From the IMG/VR virus record IMGVR_UViG_3300031963_000801, positions 1-26,786 of that record: DNA of 26,786 bases; one strand, given 5' to 3'. A model generated the notes under the pieces. It saw only the letters and a program-made list of their open reading frames with translations. It was not told the DNA's origin and did no database searches. Of the stretch, positions 7,358 through 14,941 are shown one piece after another. The stretch is from a virus. The translations under genes were made by a program, and so were the position numbers. Position 1 is the stretch's first letter. Each line of letters begins with the position of its first letter.

Positions 7358-8951
7358 TCCGCTCGCGGCAGGCATTGCACGGCAGCGGCTGGCGTTGAAG
7401 CAGTCGCGCACGGAGGACAGAACTTATGATGTCAGCTTTGGTGATCATATTTATAATGTTTACCCCAAGTTTCCATTTACGCGCCACACTAATCGACTTA
7501 TTGAAATTGGGCAGAGGGTTTTTGATGGTGAGATATCGCGGACGCTTTTGATGCTTCCGCCTCGGCATTACAAATCAACTGTTTTCAGCCGCTTTGGGCC
7601 ATCGTATTTTTTGCGTCGGCATCCTGAGCGCACTTGGGCACAGGGGGCCCATACGCAAAATCTGGCAGCCGAGTTTGGAAAAGCCGCCCGCGATTATTTT
7701 GTGGCCGCTGGTGGAGCGCTTGATTTTAGCAGTTCTGGCAAACTCCGCTGGACTATTGCCAACACACTTGGCGGATTCTGGGGTGCGGGTGTTGGCGGTG
7801 GGACCGGCCTTCCTGGAAACTTCATTAACATCGATGATCCGATAAAGAACCGCGAAGAGGCTGAAAGCGCGGCATACAGGAGGAAAACTCAGGACTGGAT
7901 TCTAAACGTGATGTTTGCTCGCGAAGAACCAGGGTGCGGCAAGCTCATCACTCATACCAGATGGGCAGATGCCGACGTGATTGGCTGGCTTTTGAGCCAA
8001 GTGGAGGAGCTTGAGAGAGATGGCAACGCCGACGCTGCCGAACCATGGCATGTGATTGAGTTGCCGCTGATTGCTGAGCCTATCCAAGTCGCGATGCCTG
8101 CATCGGTGACACGTGAGCGAGATGATCGACTTCCAGGCCAGGCGCTGGATCCCACGCGATATGACGAGGAATGGGCACGGAAAAAACGTCTCAACCTGCC
8201 TGACCGCGACTGGGCAGCGCTTTACCAGCAGCGGCCGACTCCAAGCGGCGGCACGGTGTTCAACGGTGCCATGCTGCGGTTCTACGGCACCAAGGATCGC
8301 CCGGGCCATGAAGGCGATGCAATCCTGCCTGATCGATTCATTCGCAAGGTGGCATCGATTGATTGCACCTTCAAAGACAACCCGGGAACGGACATGGTGG
8401 CGTTCCAGAACTGGGGGCAGACTAATGCGGGGGTGTGGCTACTTGATCTAATGAATCAGCGGATGGATTTTAGCGACACAATGGACGCAATTAAAGCGAT
8501 GTGGCCTGCATGGCAGTTTGGCGAACTGCTGGTGGAAGATAAGGCCAACGGGTCGGCGGTGGTGTCTGTGTTGAAACGCGGAGCCCAGAACTTCCTGCTG
8601 CACGCAATAGAGCCGGACGGTGGCAAGGTGGCTAGGGCGAATGCGACGACACCGCAATTCAATCAGGGGCGTGTGTTCCTCCCCCGCTGGCACCCGCTGA
8701 CGCCGTTGCTGGTAAGCCAGCTTCTCAAGTTTCCGGGGGATACATACGACGACCAAGTGGACGGGCTGACACAGCTGATTAACTACGTCGCCGGCACCGG
8801 CCCCATGCGCGTGACGACCGTTCAATGGGGCTTCGGCGCCGACCAAGGTCCAATGCCACCGGCAACACCGACCACGGGCCACGGCGAGCGGCGGATCCTT
8901 GAGGGGATGCCGGCGATCCCGGACCCGGATGATGAGTCCTTCTACGGATAA
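7344..8951 (+). CDS. terL: terminase large subunit
   Basis: This 535-aa packaging motor has a Walker A-like MLPPRHYKST at residues ~70-79, Walker B FINIDDP at ~160-166, and a coupling-type THTRWADADVIG motif. The C-terminal RNase H-like nuclease carries acidic residues in VASIDCTFKDN (~336), LLVEDKANG (~395) and YDDQVDGL (~468). Terminase large subunits cut concatemeric DNA and drive it through the portal using ATP. The frame opens at 7308, but the ATG at 7344 is preceded by TTGAGG at good spacing and gives the normal length. The first ~600 bases are richer in A/T and use more T-ending codons than the rest, suggesting mosaic ancestry. The next gene starts 5 nt after the stop. Confidence 0.93.
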   Translation: MLALDPLAAGIARQRLALKQSRTEDRTYDVSFGDHIYNVYPKFPFTRHTNRLIEIGQRVFDGEISRTLLMLPPRHYKSTVFSRFGPSYFLRRHPERTWAQGAHTQNLAAEFGKAARDYFVAAGGALDFSSSGKLRWTIANTLGGFWGAGVGGGTGLPGNFINIDDPIKNREEAESAAYRRKTQDWILNVMFAREEPGCGKLITHTRWADADVIGWLLSQVEELERDGNADAAEPWHVIELPLIAEPIQVAMPASVTRERDDRLPGQALDPTRYDEEWARKKRLNLPDRDWAALYQQRPTPSGGTVFNGAMLRFYGTKDRPGHEGDAILPDRFIRKVASIDCTFKDNPGTDMVAFQNWGQTNAGVWLLDLMNQRMDFSDTMDAIKAMWPAWQFGELLVEDKANGSAVVSVLKRGAQNFLLHAIEPDGGKVARANATTPQFNQGRVFLPRWHPLTPLLVSQLLKFPGDTYDDQVDGLTQLINYVAGTGPMRVTTVQWGFGADQGPMPPATPTTGHGERRILEGMPAIPDPDDESFYG

Positions 8952-8956
8952 CGATC

Positions 8957-9808
8957 ATGACCGCAACCGCCGCTCCACTCGCCCGCCGCGGCGCCCGCAG
9001 CCTCAAAATCAGGGGCGCCCCTGAGATGCCGGCTGATGCTGCGCTCGGGAAGTTCCCACCGCCGACGGACATCAGTGAGCAACTGGTAGCCGACAACCTC
9101 AAGCTCGCATTTTCCCGCGCCAACCGATATGCCGGCAGGACGCGGATGCCGTTGGATGAGTTGGAGGCTGCCGCGTTCGTCGGGCTGATGAATGGTGCAC
9201 GGCGGTTCGATCCGTCTCGCGGGTGGAAGTTTTCCAGTTGCGCCGTGCCCTTCATCGATGGCGCGATCCTCCGGTTCCTCAGGGACAAGGGTCACGCGAT
9301 CAAGTTCCCTGTGAGATGGAGGGAACACGGCCCGAAGGTGCGGAAGCTGATCGAACAAGGCGCTTCCGTGGCCGAGATTGAACAGCAGACCGGGATGGAT
9401 GCCGACGAGGTGCGGGCGTTCATTCTCGCCACTGGGCCCACCAGCGAGCTTGATCCGAACATGGTCGGCCAGGCTGATCCGCTCGATTTCATCGCCGAGG
9501 AACTGCCCGAAGCTGAGGACGTGATGGGGGTGATGGAACAGGCGCTGCGGAAGATGCTGCCGGCTGATGTGGCGATCCTCACCACGTACTGGGCAGATCC
9601 AGCCCGCAACAGCTACCCGATGCGGCAACTGCAGGCGCTCGATCGATGCGTGCGTCTGGTGGTAGGCCCGAACCAGCACCGACGGCCGACCGTTGCGACG
9701 GCACTCGGGTTTGAGGTGGAGATCACGCCGGTGGAGGATGCCACGCGACGGCAACGGCGCACGCGACAGGAGCTGACGACGCAGGCGGAGCAGTTGGGAT
9801 TGCTGTAG
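8957..9808 (+). CDS. phage-encoded sigma-70 family factor
   Basis: This 283-aa protein has a clear sigma region 2 at residues ~43-112. It begins LVADNLKLAFSRANRYAGR, continues LDELEAAAFVGLMNGARRFDPSRG, and ends with WKFSSCAVPFIDGAILRFLRDKG, following the classic region 2.1-2.4 pattern. Region 3-like sequence follows (IKFPVRW and the HTH GASVAEIEQQTGMDADEV). The C-terminal ~90 residues replace an ordinary region 4 with a basic, less recognisable segment (RRPTVATALGF ... RRQRRTRQEL). Such a factor would redirect host RNA polymerase to phage promoters. It sits between terminase and portal, an unusual place for a regulator. Its TAG stop is followed immediately by the first copy of the GGAAAACTGA motif. 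Confidence 0.78.
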   Translation: MTATAAPLARRGARSLKIRGAPEMPADAALGKFPPPTDISEQLVADNLKLAFSRANRYAGRTRMPLDELEAAAFVGLMNGARRFDPSRGWKFSSCAVPFIDGAILRFLRDKGHAIKFPVRWREHGPKVRKLIEQGASVAEIEQQTGMDADEVRAFILATGPTSELDPNMVGQADPLDFIAEELPEAEDVMGVMEQALRKMLPADVAILTTYWADPARNSYPMRQLQALDRCVRLVVGPNQHRRPTVATALGFEVEITPVEDATRRQRRTRQELTTQAEQLGLL

Positions 9809-9809
9809 G

Positions 9810-9819
9810 GGAAAACTGA
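9810..9819 (+). promoter_or_regulatory. GGAAAACTGA late motif, copy 1
   Basis: Exact copy, starting two bases after the sigma-factor stop codon and ending exactly 21 nt before the GTG start of the portal gene. No good Shine-Dalgarno lies between it and the start. Confidence 0.7.
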
Positions 9820-9840
9820 GGCATCGAATAGTGGTGATCA

Positions 9841-11307
9841 GTGCCGCTGCTAAAATACGACCATCCGCAGAGTGACGCTGGGCTGCCGTCGTTTGTGCAT
9901 CCGGCGCTTGCCGATGTGCTGGACGAGCTTGAGGTTGCGGGTGATCTGTGGAAGCGGTTGAAGGGTGCGGCGGAGAAATATCTGCCCAAGGAACTGAAGG
10001 AACCGCCGAAGGCATATCAGGCGCGGTTACAACGTTCGACATTCACCAGCTTTTTTCGTGAAGGCATCGTTGCGTTTGCCGGCAGCCTGAGCCGGTTTGA
10101 ATGTCGCGATGCGCCGAAGTCCTTTATGGACAACCTGTCGAATATTGACGGGTCGGGGACGAGCCTTAAGGCGTTCATGATGATCGCTGATGCTTGGGTG
10201 TTGCGTGATGCGGGGTGTCTGCTGACGGTTGACATGCCAAAGGAGGCGCCGAAGGACCGCGCAGAAGAGGTGCGCATGGCTCGCCGACCGCATCTTGCCC
10301 AGGTGCAACGGCGGCATGTGTTGAACTGGCGCACCGAGGAGGTCGGCGGCGTGCAGGTATGCGTTGCCTGCACCGTGATGGAATGGGCTCAGGTTGAAGA
10401 TGGCGCCTACGGGATCAAGTACGAACCCCGCTACCGCGAGATGGTGGGAGGGAAGTGGCGGCTGCTGAAGCTGGAGCAGCAGGCAGAAGGAGCCAAGACA
10501 TGGCGCGTTGAAGAGGTGGACAAAGACACGTTCACCGACTTCCGCGGCAATGAGCTGCAGTATCCGCCGGTGGTGTGGTATGGCGCGACGCCGGACGGGT
10601 TCGGGATGGGCGAGCTGCCGATGAAGTCGCTGGGCGACCTGAACCTGGCGCACTTCCGCGAGTGGAGCGATAAGGCCGAGCAGTTGCATCGGACGGTGCT
10701 GATCACCCCATGGCGTGAGGGTGCGGCGCCAAGGTCGCCCGGCATGGTGTTGGGGCCCCATGGCGGGATTGAGGTGCCGAGTGGTGGGAAGGTGGGGCTG
10801 CTGGAGCCGTCCGGGTCGTCGCAGGACTACCACCAGAAGCAACTGGAGCACATCGAGAATCTGATTGATCGCCAGACGCTGGCGTTCCTGAGTGGTGGAT
10901 CGGCGCAGAAGACCGCAACGCAGAGCATCCTTGAGAGTGCGCAACTGCAGGCGACGCTGACCACGCTGTCTGAATCAAAGGGATCAGCGATGGAATCGAT
11001 CTATCGCCTGTGGGGTCAGTTCACCGGTGAGACGGTGGTGCAGGGTGCAGGGATCGACATGGCGCCAGGGATCGCTGATGCGATGGTGACACCGGAGACG
11101 CTGACGCTGGCCGACAAGCTCTACAACTCGGGCCTCATTTCCAGGGAGACGGTGGTGAGCCTGCAGCATCGCGCCGGGCTTTTGGGTCCTGGGCGGACGG
11201 TGGAGAAGGAGCTGGAGGTGATCAAGAAGGAGGAGCCGGTGCCGGCTAATGTGCCTGGGGTTGGGGATCCGGAGACGGTAGACTTCATGCCGCAGGGGGC
11301 GAACTGA
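9841..11307 (+). CDS. portal protein (DUF4055-like)
   Basis: This 488-aa protein is positioned right after terminase and sigma genes and before the MuF-type gene. Recognisable blocks include the early HPALADVLDELEVAGDLWKRLKGA, the YQARLQRSTFTSFFREGIVAFAG segment, WVLRDAGCLLTVDMP, LNWRTEEVGG, the central PPVVWYGATPDGFGMGELPM and HFREWSDKAEQLHRTVLITPW, and a C-terminal helical region rich in Q and E. These match the DUF4055 portal-like family. Portals form the dodecameric gate for DNA entry and exit and bind the terminase. The start is GTG; the next gene begins at the overlapping stop (TGATG). Upstream control is probably through the GGAAAACTGA motif 21 nt away. Confidence 0.85.
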   Translation: MPLLKYDHPQSDAGLPSFVHPALADVLDELEVAGDLWKRLKGAAEKYLPKELKEPPKAYQARLQRSTFTSFFREGIVAFAGSLSRFECRDAPKSFMDNLSNIDGSGTSLKAFMMIADAWVLRDAGCLLTVDMPKEAPKDRAEEVRMARRPHLAQVQRRHVLNWRTEEVGGVQVCVACTVMEWAQVEDGAYGIKYEPRYREMVGGKWRLLKLEQQAEGAKTWRVEEVDKDTFTDFRGNELQYPPVVWYGATPDGFGMGELPMKSLGDLNLAHFREWSDKAEQLHRTVLITPWREGAAPRSPGMVLGPHGGIEVPSGGKVGLLEPSGSSQDYHQKQLEHIENLIDRQTLAFLSGGSAQKTATQSILESAQLQATLTTLSESKGSAMESIYRLWGQFTGETVVQGAGIDMAPGIADAMVTPETLTLADKLYNSGLISRETVVSLQHRAGLLGPGRTVEKELEVIKKEEPVPANVPGVGDPETVDFMPQGAN

Positions 11308-11993
11308 TGGCTAGGCGATATGCGCGAGACAATCGCGGGCGGTTTTCGTCCACCGGTGCGACGGCACGCGGCGGGCGGCTGAGGACGGCGAGCGGGCAGA
11401 AGCGTCAGACGCAGACGCGGAAGATCAGCGCGAGGCCGGCGGGGACGATCGGGAAGGCCAGGGCGCCGAAGCCTGCGGGTCCGGCGAACAGCATCCGGCG
11501 CACCCGCGTGCAGCCGCTGGTGCAGCGTGCGAACAACGTGAGGCCGTATCGCCCGGCGACGTTTGACGGGAAGTTTGCACAGATCGACCGGCAGATTGAT
11601 CGCTCAATGAAGCCGCTAGTAGATGACATGCGAGCGATCAGCAACCGTGCCAAGGCGCTGAAGCCTGAAATCGACAAGATGAGCCGCCGGATTGAGCGGA
11701 CGAACGCACGGTCTATTTCCGACAGGCGGAAAAAGGGCATTGATGGTGAGATCGCTAGAGCGGAGCTTGGGGCGATGGGCACCAAGCCGGGCCGGAAAGC
11801 GATCCAGCGACGGATGGGCCGGGCAATGGATGCAGCAGCACGGGGCAGCAAGCCAGCACGGAAAGCAGTGAGGGTGTATGTGGATCAGTTGGCAGGGATG
11901 GGACCGGGAAAAATGAAGGGAGCAAAGAACAACCTGAGGCCCGGCCCGAGGAACACTGATGGACCACCAAAGCGTCGGCGGAAGCGGAAGTAA
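11307..11993 (+). CDS. basic virion-type protein with RDxxGRF N-terminus
   Basis: This 228-aa, very basic protein opens with MARRYARDNRGRFSS and GATARGGRL, a motif almost identical to that of the 46-aa protein encoded at 12126-12266. The middle has a predicted long helix (FDGKFAQIDRQIDRSMKPLVDDM ...), and the C-terminus is Arg/Lys/Pro-rich (GPPKRRRKRK). I do not recognise the family. Position between portal and MuF genes suggests a head-associated or DNA-contacting role, for example an internal protein. It is not plausible as a major capsid protein: too small, too basic, no HK97-like pattern. Translation is coupled to the portal stop (TGATG). Confidence 0.7.
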   Translation: MARRYARDNRGRFSSTGATARGGRLRTASGQKRQTQTRKISARPAGTIGKARAPKPAGPANSIRRTRVQPLVQRANNVRPYRPATFDGKFAQIDRQIDRSMKPLVDDMRAISNRAKALKPEIDKMSRRIERTNARSISDRRKKGIDGEIARAELGAMGTKPGRKAIQRRMGRAMDAAARGSKPARKAVRVYVDQLAGMGPGKMKGAKNNLRPGPRNTDGPPKRRRKRK

Positions 11994-12123
11994 GGTAACG
12001 GCAGTGGGTCGAATCCTGCGGCCGAAGCATGGCGAACCGCGTCGGCATCATGTGATCCGCGTTGGTGCTGATGGGAAAGCGCGGACGGTGGTGAAGCGCG
12101 ACCTGCCGGTGGTGGAGGGCTGA
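11959..12123 (+). CDS. small basic protein of unknown function
   Basis: This 54-aa ORF begins at an ATG overlapping the end of the previous gene, preceded by GAGGAAC. A second in-frame start, GTG at 12004, is preceded by AAGG and would give 39 aa. The shared core is GRILRPKHGEPRRHHVIRVG, followed by KARTVVKRDLPVVEG, with several His and Arg residues. It is not recognised. It ends three bases before the next small gene, so it is likely co-translated. Confidence 0.5.
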   Translation: MDHQSVGGSGSKVTAVGRILRPKHGEPRRHHVIRVGADGKARTVVKRDLPVVEG

Positions 12124-12125
12124 GG

Positions 12126-12266
12126 ATGGCACGCCGGTATTCACGGGACAATCAGGGGCGGTTCGCTTCCGTGGGTGCCACTGCTCGGGGCGGTCGGTTG
12201 AAGACTGCCGCCGGTAACACGCGGGCCAAGGCACAGCACTCACGCCGTCGCCGTAAGCCCAAGTGA
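12126..12266 (+). CDS. small basic RDxxGRF-motif protein
   Basis: This 46-aa protein (MARRYSRDNQGRFASVG, then ATARGGRLKTAAG, with a basic tail RRRRKPK) is a short paralogue of the N-terminus of the protein encoded at 11307-11993. The ATG is preceded by GGGCTGAGG, a good Shine-Dalgarno. Its stop overlaps the GTG of the MuF gene as GTGA. The RDxxGRF motif recurs at the start of many small phage proteins, but its function is not known to me. Confidence 0.65.
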   Translation: MARRYSRDNQGRFASVGATARGGRLKTAAGNTRAKAQHSRRRRKPK

Positions 12267-13267
12267 GCCCCACCGGCCCCCGTCAGCAGAAACTCGCCGA
12301 CGACTACGCCGCGGCGCTTGAACGCCTGGGCAACCGCTCGGCACGGGCCACCGGCCAGGCGCTGGAAGCCAGCCTGAATGAACTGCTGACGGATCTGCGG
12401 CGGTTCTACGCCGGGTTCAACGATCCGCAGTCGCCGTGGACCTATGAGTACAGCATCGGCGAGGCAACCGCCCGCTACAACACGCTGGTGCAGCAGGCGC
12501 AGGGCTTCATGCCGGAAGAACGCCTGGCAGCATTGCAGGCGGTCTATCAGCAGGATCTGGCCGCTGCCGCAAGCCTCGGCGCGGAGCTGAGCGGGAAGCT
12601 GATCAAGCTGGTAGATCGTGCCGCCGACACGTTCGCCGGTGCCAGCGAAGCTGCCGTCAAGGCTGCCGCCGAGATCACCAGCGCATACATCCGCGGCGAG
12701 ACGATGGCGTTCCGCAACACCCTGGTGCAGATCGTCACCCGTGGGGCATCGAAGGGCAGAGGGTTCCGATCGATCGAGATGGACATCCGCAAGGCGCTGC
12801 AGGGTGCGACGGATCCTGAGGGACTGACCCAGCGGATGGGGTTGAAGCAGCGTGCAGAGCTGATCGCCCGGTCAGAGCTGAGCAATGCGTACGTCAGGGC
12901 GCAACAGGAAACGGCGCGGGAAGCGGGGTACGACCTGGTGCGATGGGTGGCGACCACGGATGAGCGCACGTGCATGTTCTGCGGGTCAAGGCACGGGAAG
13001 ATCTACCGCCGGGAAGATGTGGTAGCGCCTGCGCATCCTCGCTGCCGTTGCGCCCTGGTCCCTGCACCTGAAGGCAGCGAGGAAGGCGATCAGGATGGCG
13101 AGTATTGGGCAAAGAGCCGTGAGGAGATCGTGGCGGAGATTGCGAAGGCGAAGTCGCAGGATCTGAACAAGGTATCTGCAGATCTGGCCAAGTATCTGAA
13201 GAAACCAACACCATCGGAACGGCGGCAGTTTCCTGGCATTGAGGTGGCGGTTCTGCCGGTGGCGTGA
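12263..13267 (+). CDS. MuF-type minor head / head morphogenesis protein
   Basis: This 334-aa protein has an N-terminal helical half and a C-terminal phage Mu gpF-like domain. The diagnostic part is RAELIARSELSNAYVRAQ near residue 200, then VRWVATTDERTCMFCGSRHGK (split here only for description: the CxxC is at ~237-240), and the closing AHPRCRCALVP near 255-265. Members of this family are minor capsid components near the portal, and often neighbours of the portal gene, as here. The GTG start overlaps the stop of the small upstream gene. The next gene begins 12 nt after the stop, where one would normally expect scaffold, protease or capsid genes; none are found. Confidence 0.88.
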   Translation: MSPTGPRQQKLADDYAAALERLGNRSARATGQALEASLNELLTDLRRFYAGFNDPQSPWTYEYSIGEATARYNTLVQQAQGFMPEERLAALQAVYQQDLAAAASLGAELSGKLIKLVDRAADTFAGASEAAVKAAAEITSAYIRGETMAFRNTLVQIVTRGASKGRGFRSIEMDIRKALQGATDPEGLTQRMGLKQRAELIARSELSNAYVRAQQETAREAGYDLVRWVATTDERTCMFCGSRHGKIYRREDVVAPAHPRCRCALVPAPEGSEEGDQDGEYWAKSREEIVAEIAKAKSQDLNKVSADLAKYLKKPTPSERRQFPGIEVAVLPVA

Positions 13268-13279
13268 GAAAATAGGGCC

Positions 13280-13489
13280 ATGACTGAACCGCTTAGGCTA
13301 TTCCTTTCCCTGCGTGCCGGCGTTGCCCTACGCGATGCAGAAGGCACCCGGCAGCTTCTACGTCGTGCTGCCACGGAGTTTGATCAGGGCGAAGGCGAGC
13401 GGATGCTGATCATGCTCACCCGCGGGCTGGATCCGGTGGCGAAGCAGTGGATAGCAAACCTGCTGGGGCCACGGAAAACTGCAGCATGA
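13280..13489 (+). CDS. small protein of unknown function
   Basis: This 69-aa protein (MTEPLRLFLSLRAG ... GERMLIMLTRGLDPVAKQ) is probably mostly helical. The ATG is 12 nt after the MuF stop, with AGGG just upstream. Its last codons form a 9/10 match to the late motif, and its stop overlaps the start of the next gene (ATGA). It is not recognised; position suggests a small head or connector accessory protein. Confidence 0.6.
   Translation: MTEPLRLFLSLRAGVALRDAEGTRQLLRRAATEFDQGEGERMLIMLTRGLDPVAKQWIANLLGPRKTAA
13473..13482 (+). promoter_or_regulatory. GGAAAACTGA late motif, copy 2 (9/10)
   Basis: GGAAAACTGC lies within the final codons of the gene ending at 13489 and 3 nt before the ATG at 13486. 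The single mismatch and the coding overlap make this the least certain copy. Confidence 0.45.
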
Positions 13490-13977
13490 GCCTCCCCACC
13501 CTGGACCCCCTGTGGCGCACGTCGCCGGATGATCGGGACATCATCCGGCAGTACGCGAGGTTGTCGGCAAGCTCGGCATCATTGACGGTGGTGACGGATC
13601 AGCTCAATGGTGTCGCCAAGGTGTCGCCGAGCACGGTGACGCGTGTGCAGGGAATGATTGATGAGATCGAAACGCTAGAAGCGGATCACGCCGATGCGGT
13701 ATCCAGTGGGACCGCGCATCTTGGGAACGTCACAAGCTATGAGGGTCCGGCGCCGGGGGTGAAGCTGAGCAAGGCCGATCGGCAGCGGAAGCTGGACGTG
13801 ATCGAGTGGGACACCGACCTGCTCAAGATCAAAACCACCAGCAGCGGCAGCGGAAGCAGCACGGCGGAAGGCGTGAGGTTGGCCAGGGTGGCGGAACTGA
13901 AAGACAGGATCCTGACGGCGGTGGGGTTAGATGATGCCAGCGGTGGGGATGGGACGTTTCCGGTGTATCGGAGCTGA
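13486..13977 (+). CDS. putative head-tail connector/adaptor protein
   Basis: This 163-aa protein starts MSLPTLDPLWRTSPDDRDI. An in-frame upstream ATG at 13447 lies inside the previous gene and is unlikely. It has helical segments (VTRVQGMIDEIETLEADHADA; LARVAELKDRILTAVGL) and a Ser/Gly-rich linker near residue 130. There is no firm family match. Its length and position, first of a run of 140-170-aa genes between MuF and tail genes, match head-tail adaptors of the HK97 gp6 class. The stop overlaps the next ATG (TGATG). Confidence 0.6.
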   Translation: MSLPTLDPLWRTSPDDRDIIRQYARLSASSASLTVVTDQLNGVAKVSPSTVTRVQGMIDEIETLEADHADAVSSGTAHLGNVTSYEGPAPGVKLSKADRQRKLDVIEWDTDLLKIKTTSSGSGSSTAEGVRLARVAELKDRILTAVGLDDASGGDGTFPVYRS

Positions 13978-14477
13978 TGGCCTCCCCCTTCGCTGAGGTC
14001 GGTAACGCCCGCCTCCTGTGGCTGCAGCCCGGGTCTGCACCGGCGAACTTCCGCCAGGGCCCTGCCGCGGTGAGCACCACGAGGGTCGTGATCGAAGCGT
14101 TCCTGCGGGCCGTGGTTCCCACCTCGCCGATGGGTTCTGCTGCAGTCGAAGGCCGGCAGTCGGTGGTGAACGCGGTGGATCGGCGCGTCACCGCATGGAT
14201 CATCCGGTATGCCACGGTCCCCACCGGCGCCGACTGGCTGGCGGCCGGCAGCGCCTGGACATGGACGGAAACCGGACTGCTGCCGGCGGGCCTTGGTGCG
14301 AGCCGTGCTGATCTGCAGTGCTACTGGGGACCGCTGCCCCCCAGCCTGGCCACGGGCCGGCTGGGGGTGTTCAACCTCGAGCAGGTCGGCGGGGACTACG
14401 GCACCGGCGGCATCGGTGCGGCGGTGCGTGCGGAAGCTGGGGACAGCATCATGGGATCGCTGCAGTTCGCGCAATGA
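13977..14477 (+). CDS. putative head-closure/connector protein
   Basis: This 166-aa protein is rich in small residues and aromatic blocks (LLWLQPGSAPANFRQG, WIIRYATVPTGADWLAAG, WTWTETGLLPAG, CYWGPLPPS). The pattern suggests a beta-rich connector, like stoppers or head-closure proteins, but I cannot name a family. It is translationally coupled to both neighbours (TGATG before, ATGA after). Confidence 0.55.
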   Translation: MASPFAEVGNARLLWLQPGSAPANFRQGPAAVSTTRVVIEAFLRAVVPTSPMGSAAVEGRQSVVNAVDRRVTAWIIRYATVPTGADWLAAGSAWTWTETGLLPAGLGASRADLQCYWGPLPPSLATGRLGVFNLEQVGGDYGTGGIGAAVRAEAGDSIMGSLQFAQ

Positions 14478-14908
14478 GGGTCCGGGTCAAAACCAGTCGA
14501 GCGCTGGGCGCTGCAGCACAGGCGGCGAGTGAGGCGGCGGCAAAGGCGGTGTTTGCGGAGTTGGCGGGTCGATTCCAGGATGCGCTGCGGAAACAGGTTT
14601 ATCAGTGGCCCCGTCAGACGATTAGGAGCAATGATCAAGTCGTTTATTCACCACGAAACATTATTGATACGGCTACCTTGGCGCAACAGCAGCAGGCCCC
14701 TAGGATCGAAGGCAGCCGGGCGATATATCGATGGACGGCACCTTATACACGGGCTGTATTCTTGGGCGCGAGACTGCGGAACGGCACCATCTTGCCACCT
14801 CGCAATGCACCGGCTGCTGTGCTTGGCACCGAGCCCGTGGCCGGCATCCCTGTTTATGACGCTCGTGCGCGGTTTCGGGAGGTGTGGCTTAAGCGGTTTC
14901 GAGGCTGA
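14474..14908 (+). CDS. putative tail-completion / HK97 gp10-like protein
   Basis: This 144-aa protein begins MRVRVKTSRALGAAAQAA. The first ~45 residues form a helix (EAAAKAVFAELAGRFQDALRKQVYQW) and the rest is strand-rich, with YRWTAPYTRAVFLGARLRNG and a final ARFREVWLKRFRG. This helix-then-beta organisation with a closing R-x-x-W-L block resembles HK97 gp10-type neck proteins. Its start overlaps the previous stop as ATGA. The stretch 14590-14770 is more AT-rich than surrounding genes and may reflect exchange. After its stop comes the third GGAAAACTGA copy. Confidence 0.6.
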   Translation: MRVRVKTSRALGAAAQAASEAAAKAVFAELAGRFQDALRKQVYQWPRQTIRSNDQVVYSPRNIIDTATLAQQQQAPRIEGSRAIYRWTAPYTRAVFLGARLRNGTILPPRNAPAAVLGTEPVAGIPVYDARARFREVWLKRFRG

Positions 14909-14910
14909 TG

Positions 14911-14920
14911 GGAAAACTGA
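14911..14920 (+). promoter_or_regulatory. GGAAAACTGA late motif, copy 3
   Basis: Exact copy, two bases after the TGA of the preceding gene and exactly 21 nt before the ATG at 14942. The intervening sequence holds no purine-rich ribosome site close to the ATG. Confidence 0.7.
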
Positions 14921-14941
14921 GGGGAACCCGCCTTTCCTGCT

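Noticed and set aside
7873-7882. GGAAAACTCA resembling the late motif
   Set aside because: It lies inside the large terminase coding region, has one mismatch and no nearby start codon.
8942-10042. 366-aa minus-strand ORF over the sigma and portal genes
   Set aside because: It is antisense to two recognisable genes. Its sequence is His/Arg/Pro-rich with no domain, as expected for a shadow frame in GC-rich DNA.
13265-13279. TGAGAAAATAGGGCC before the ATG at 13280, possible degenerate motif copy
   Set aside because: Too many mismatches to GGAAAACTGA; it is more simply a stop codon plus a ribosome site.
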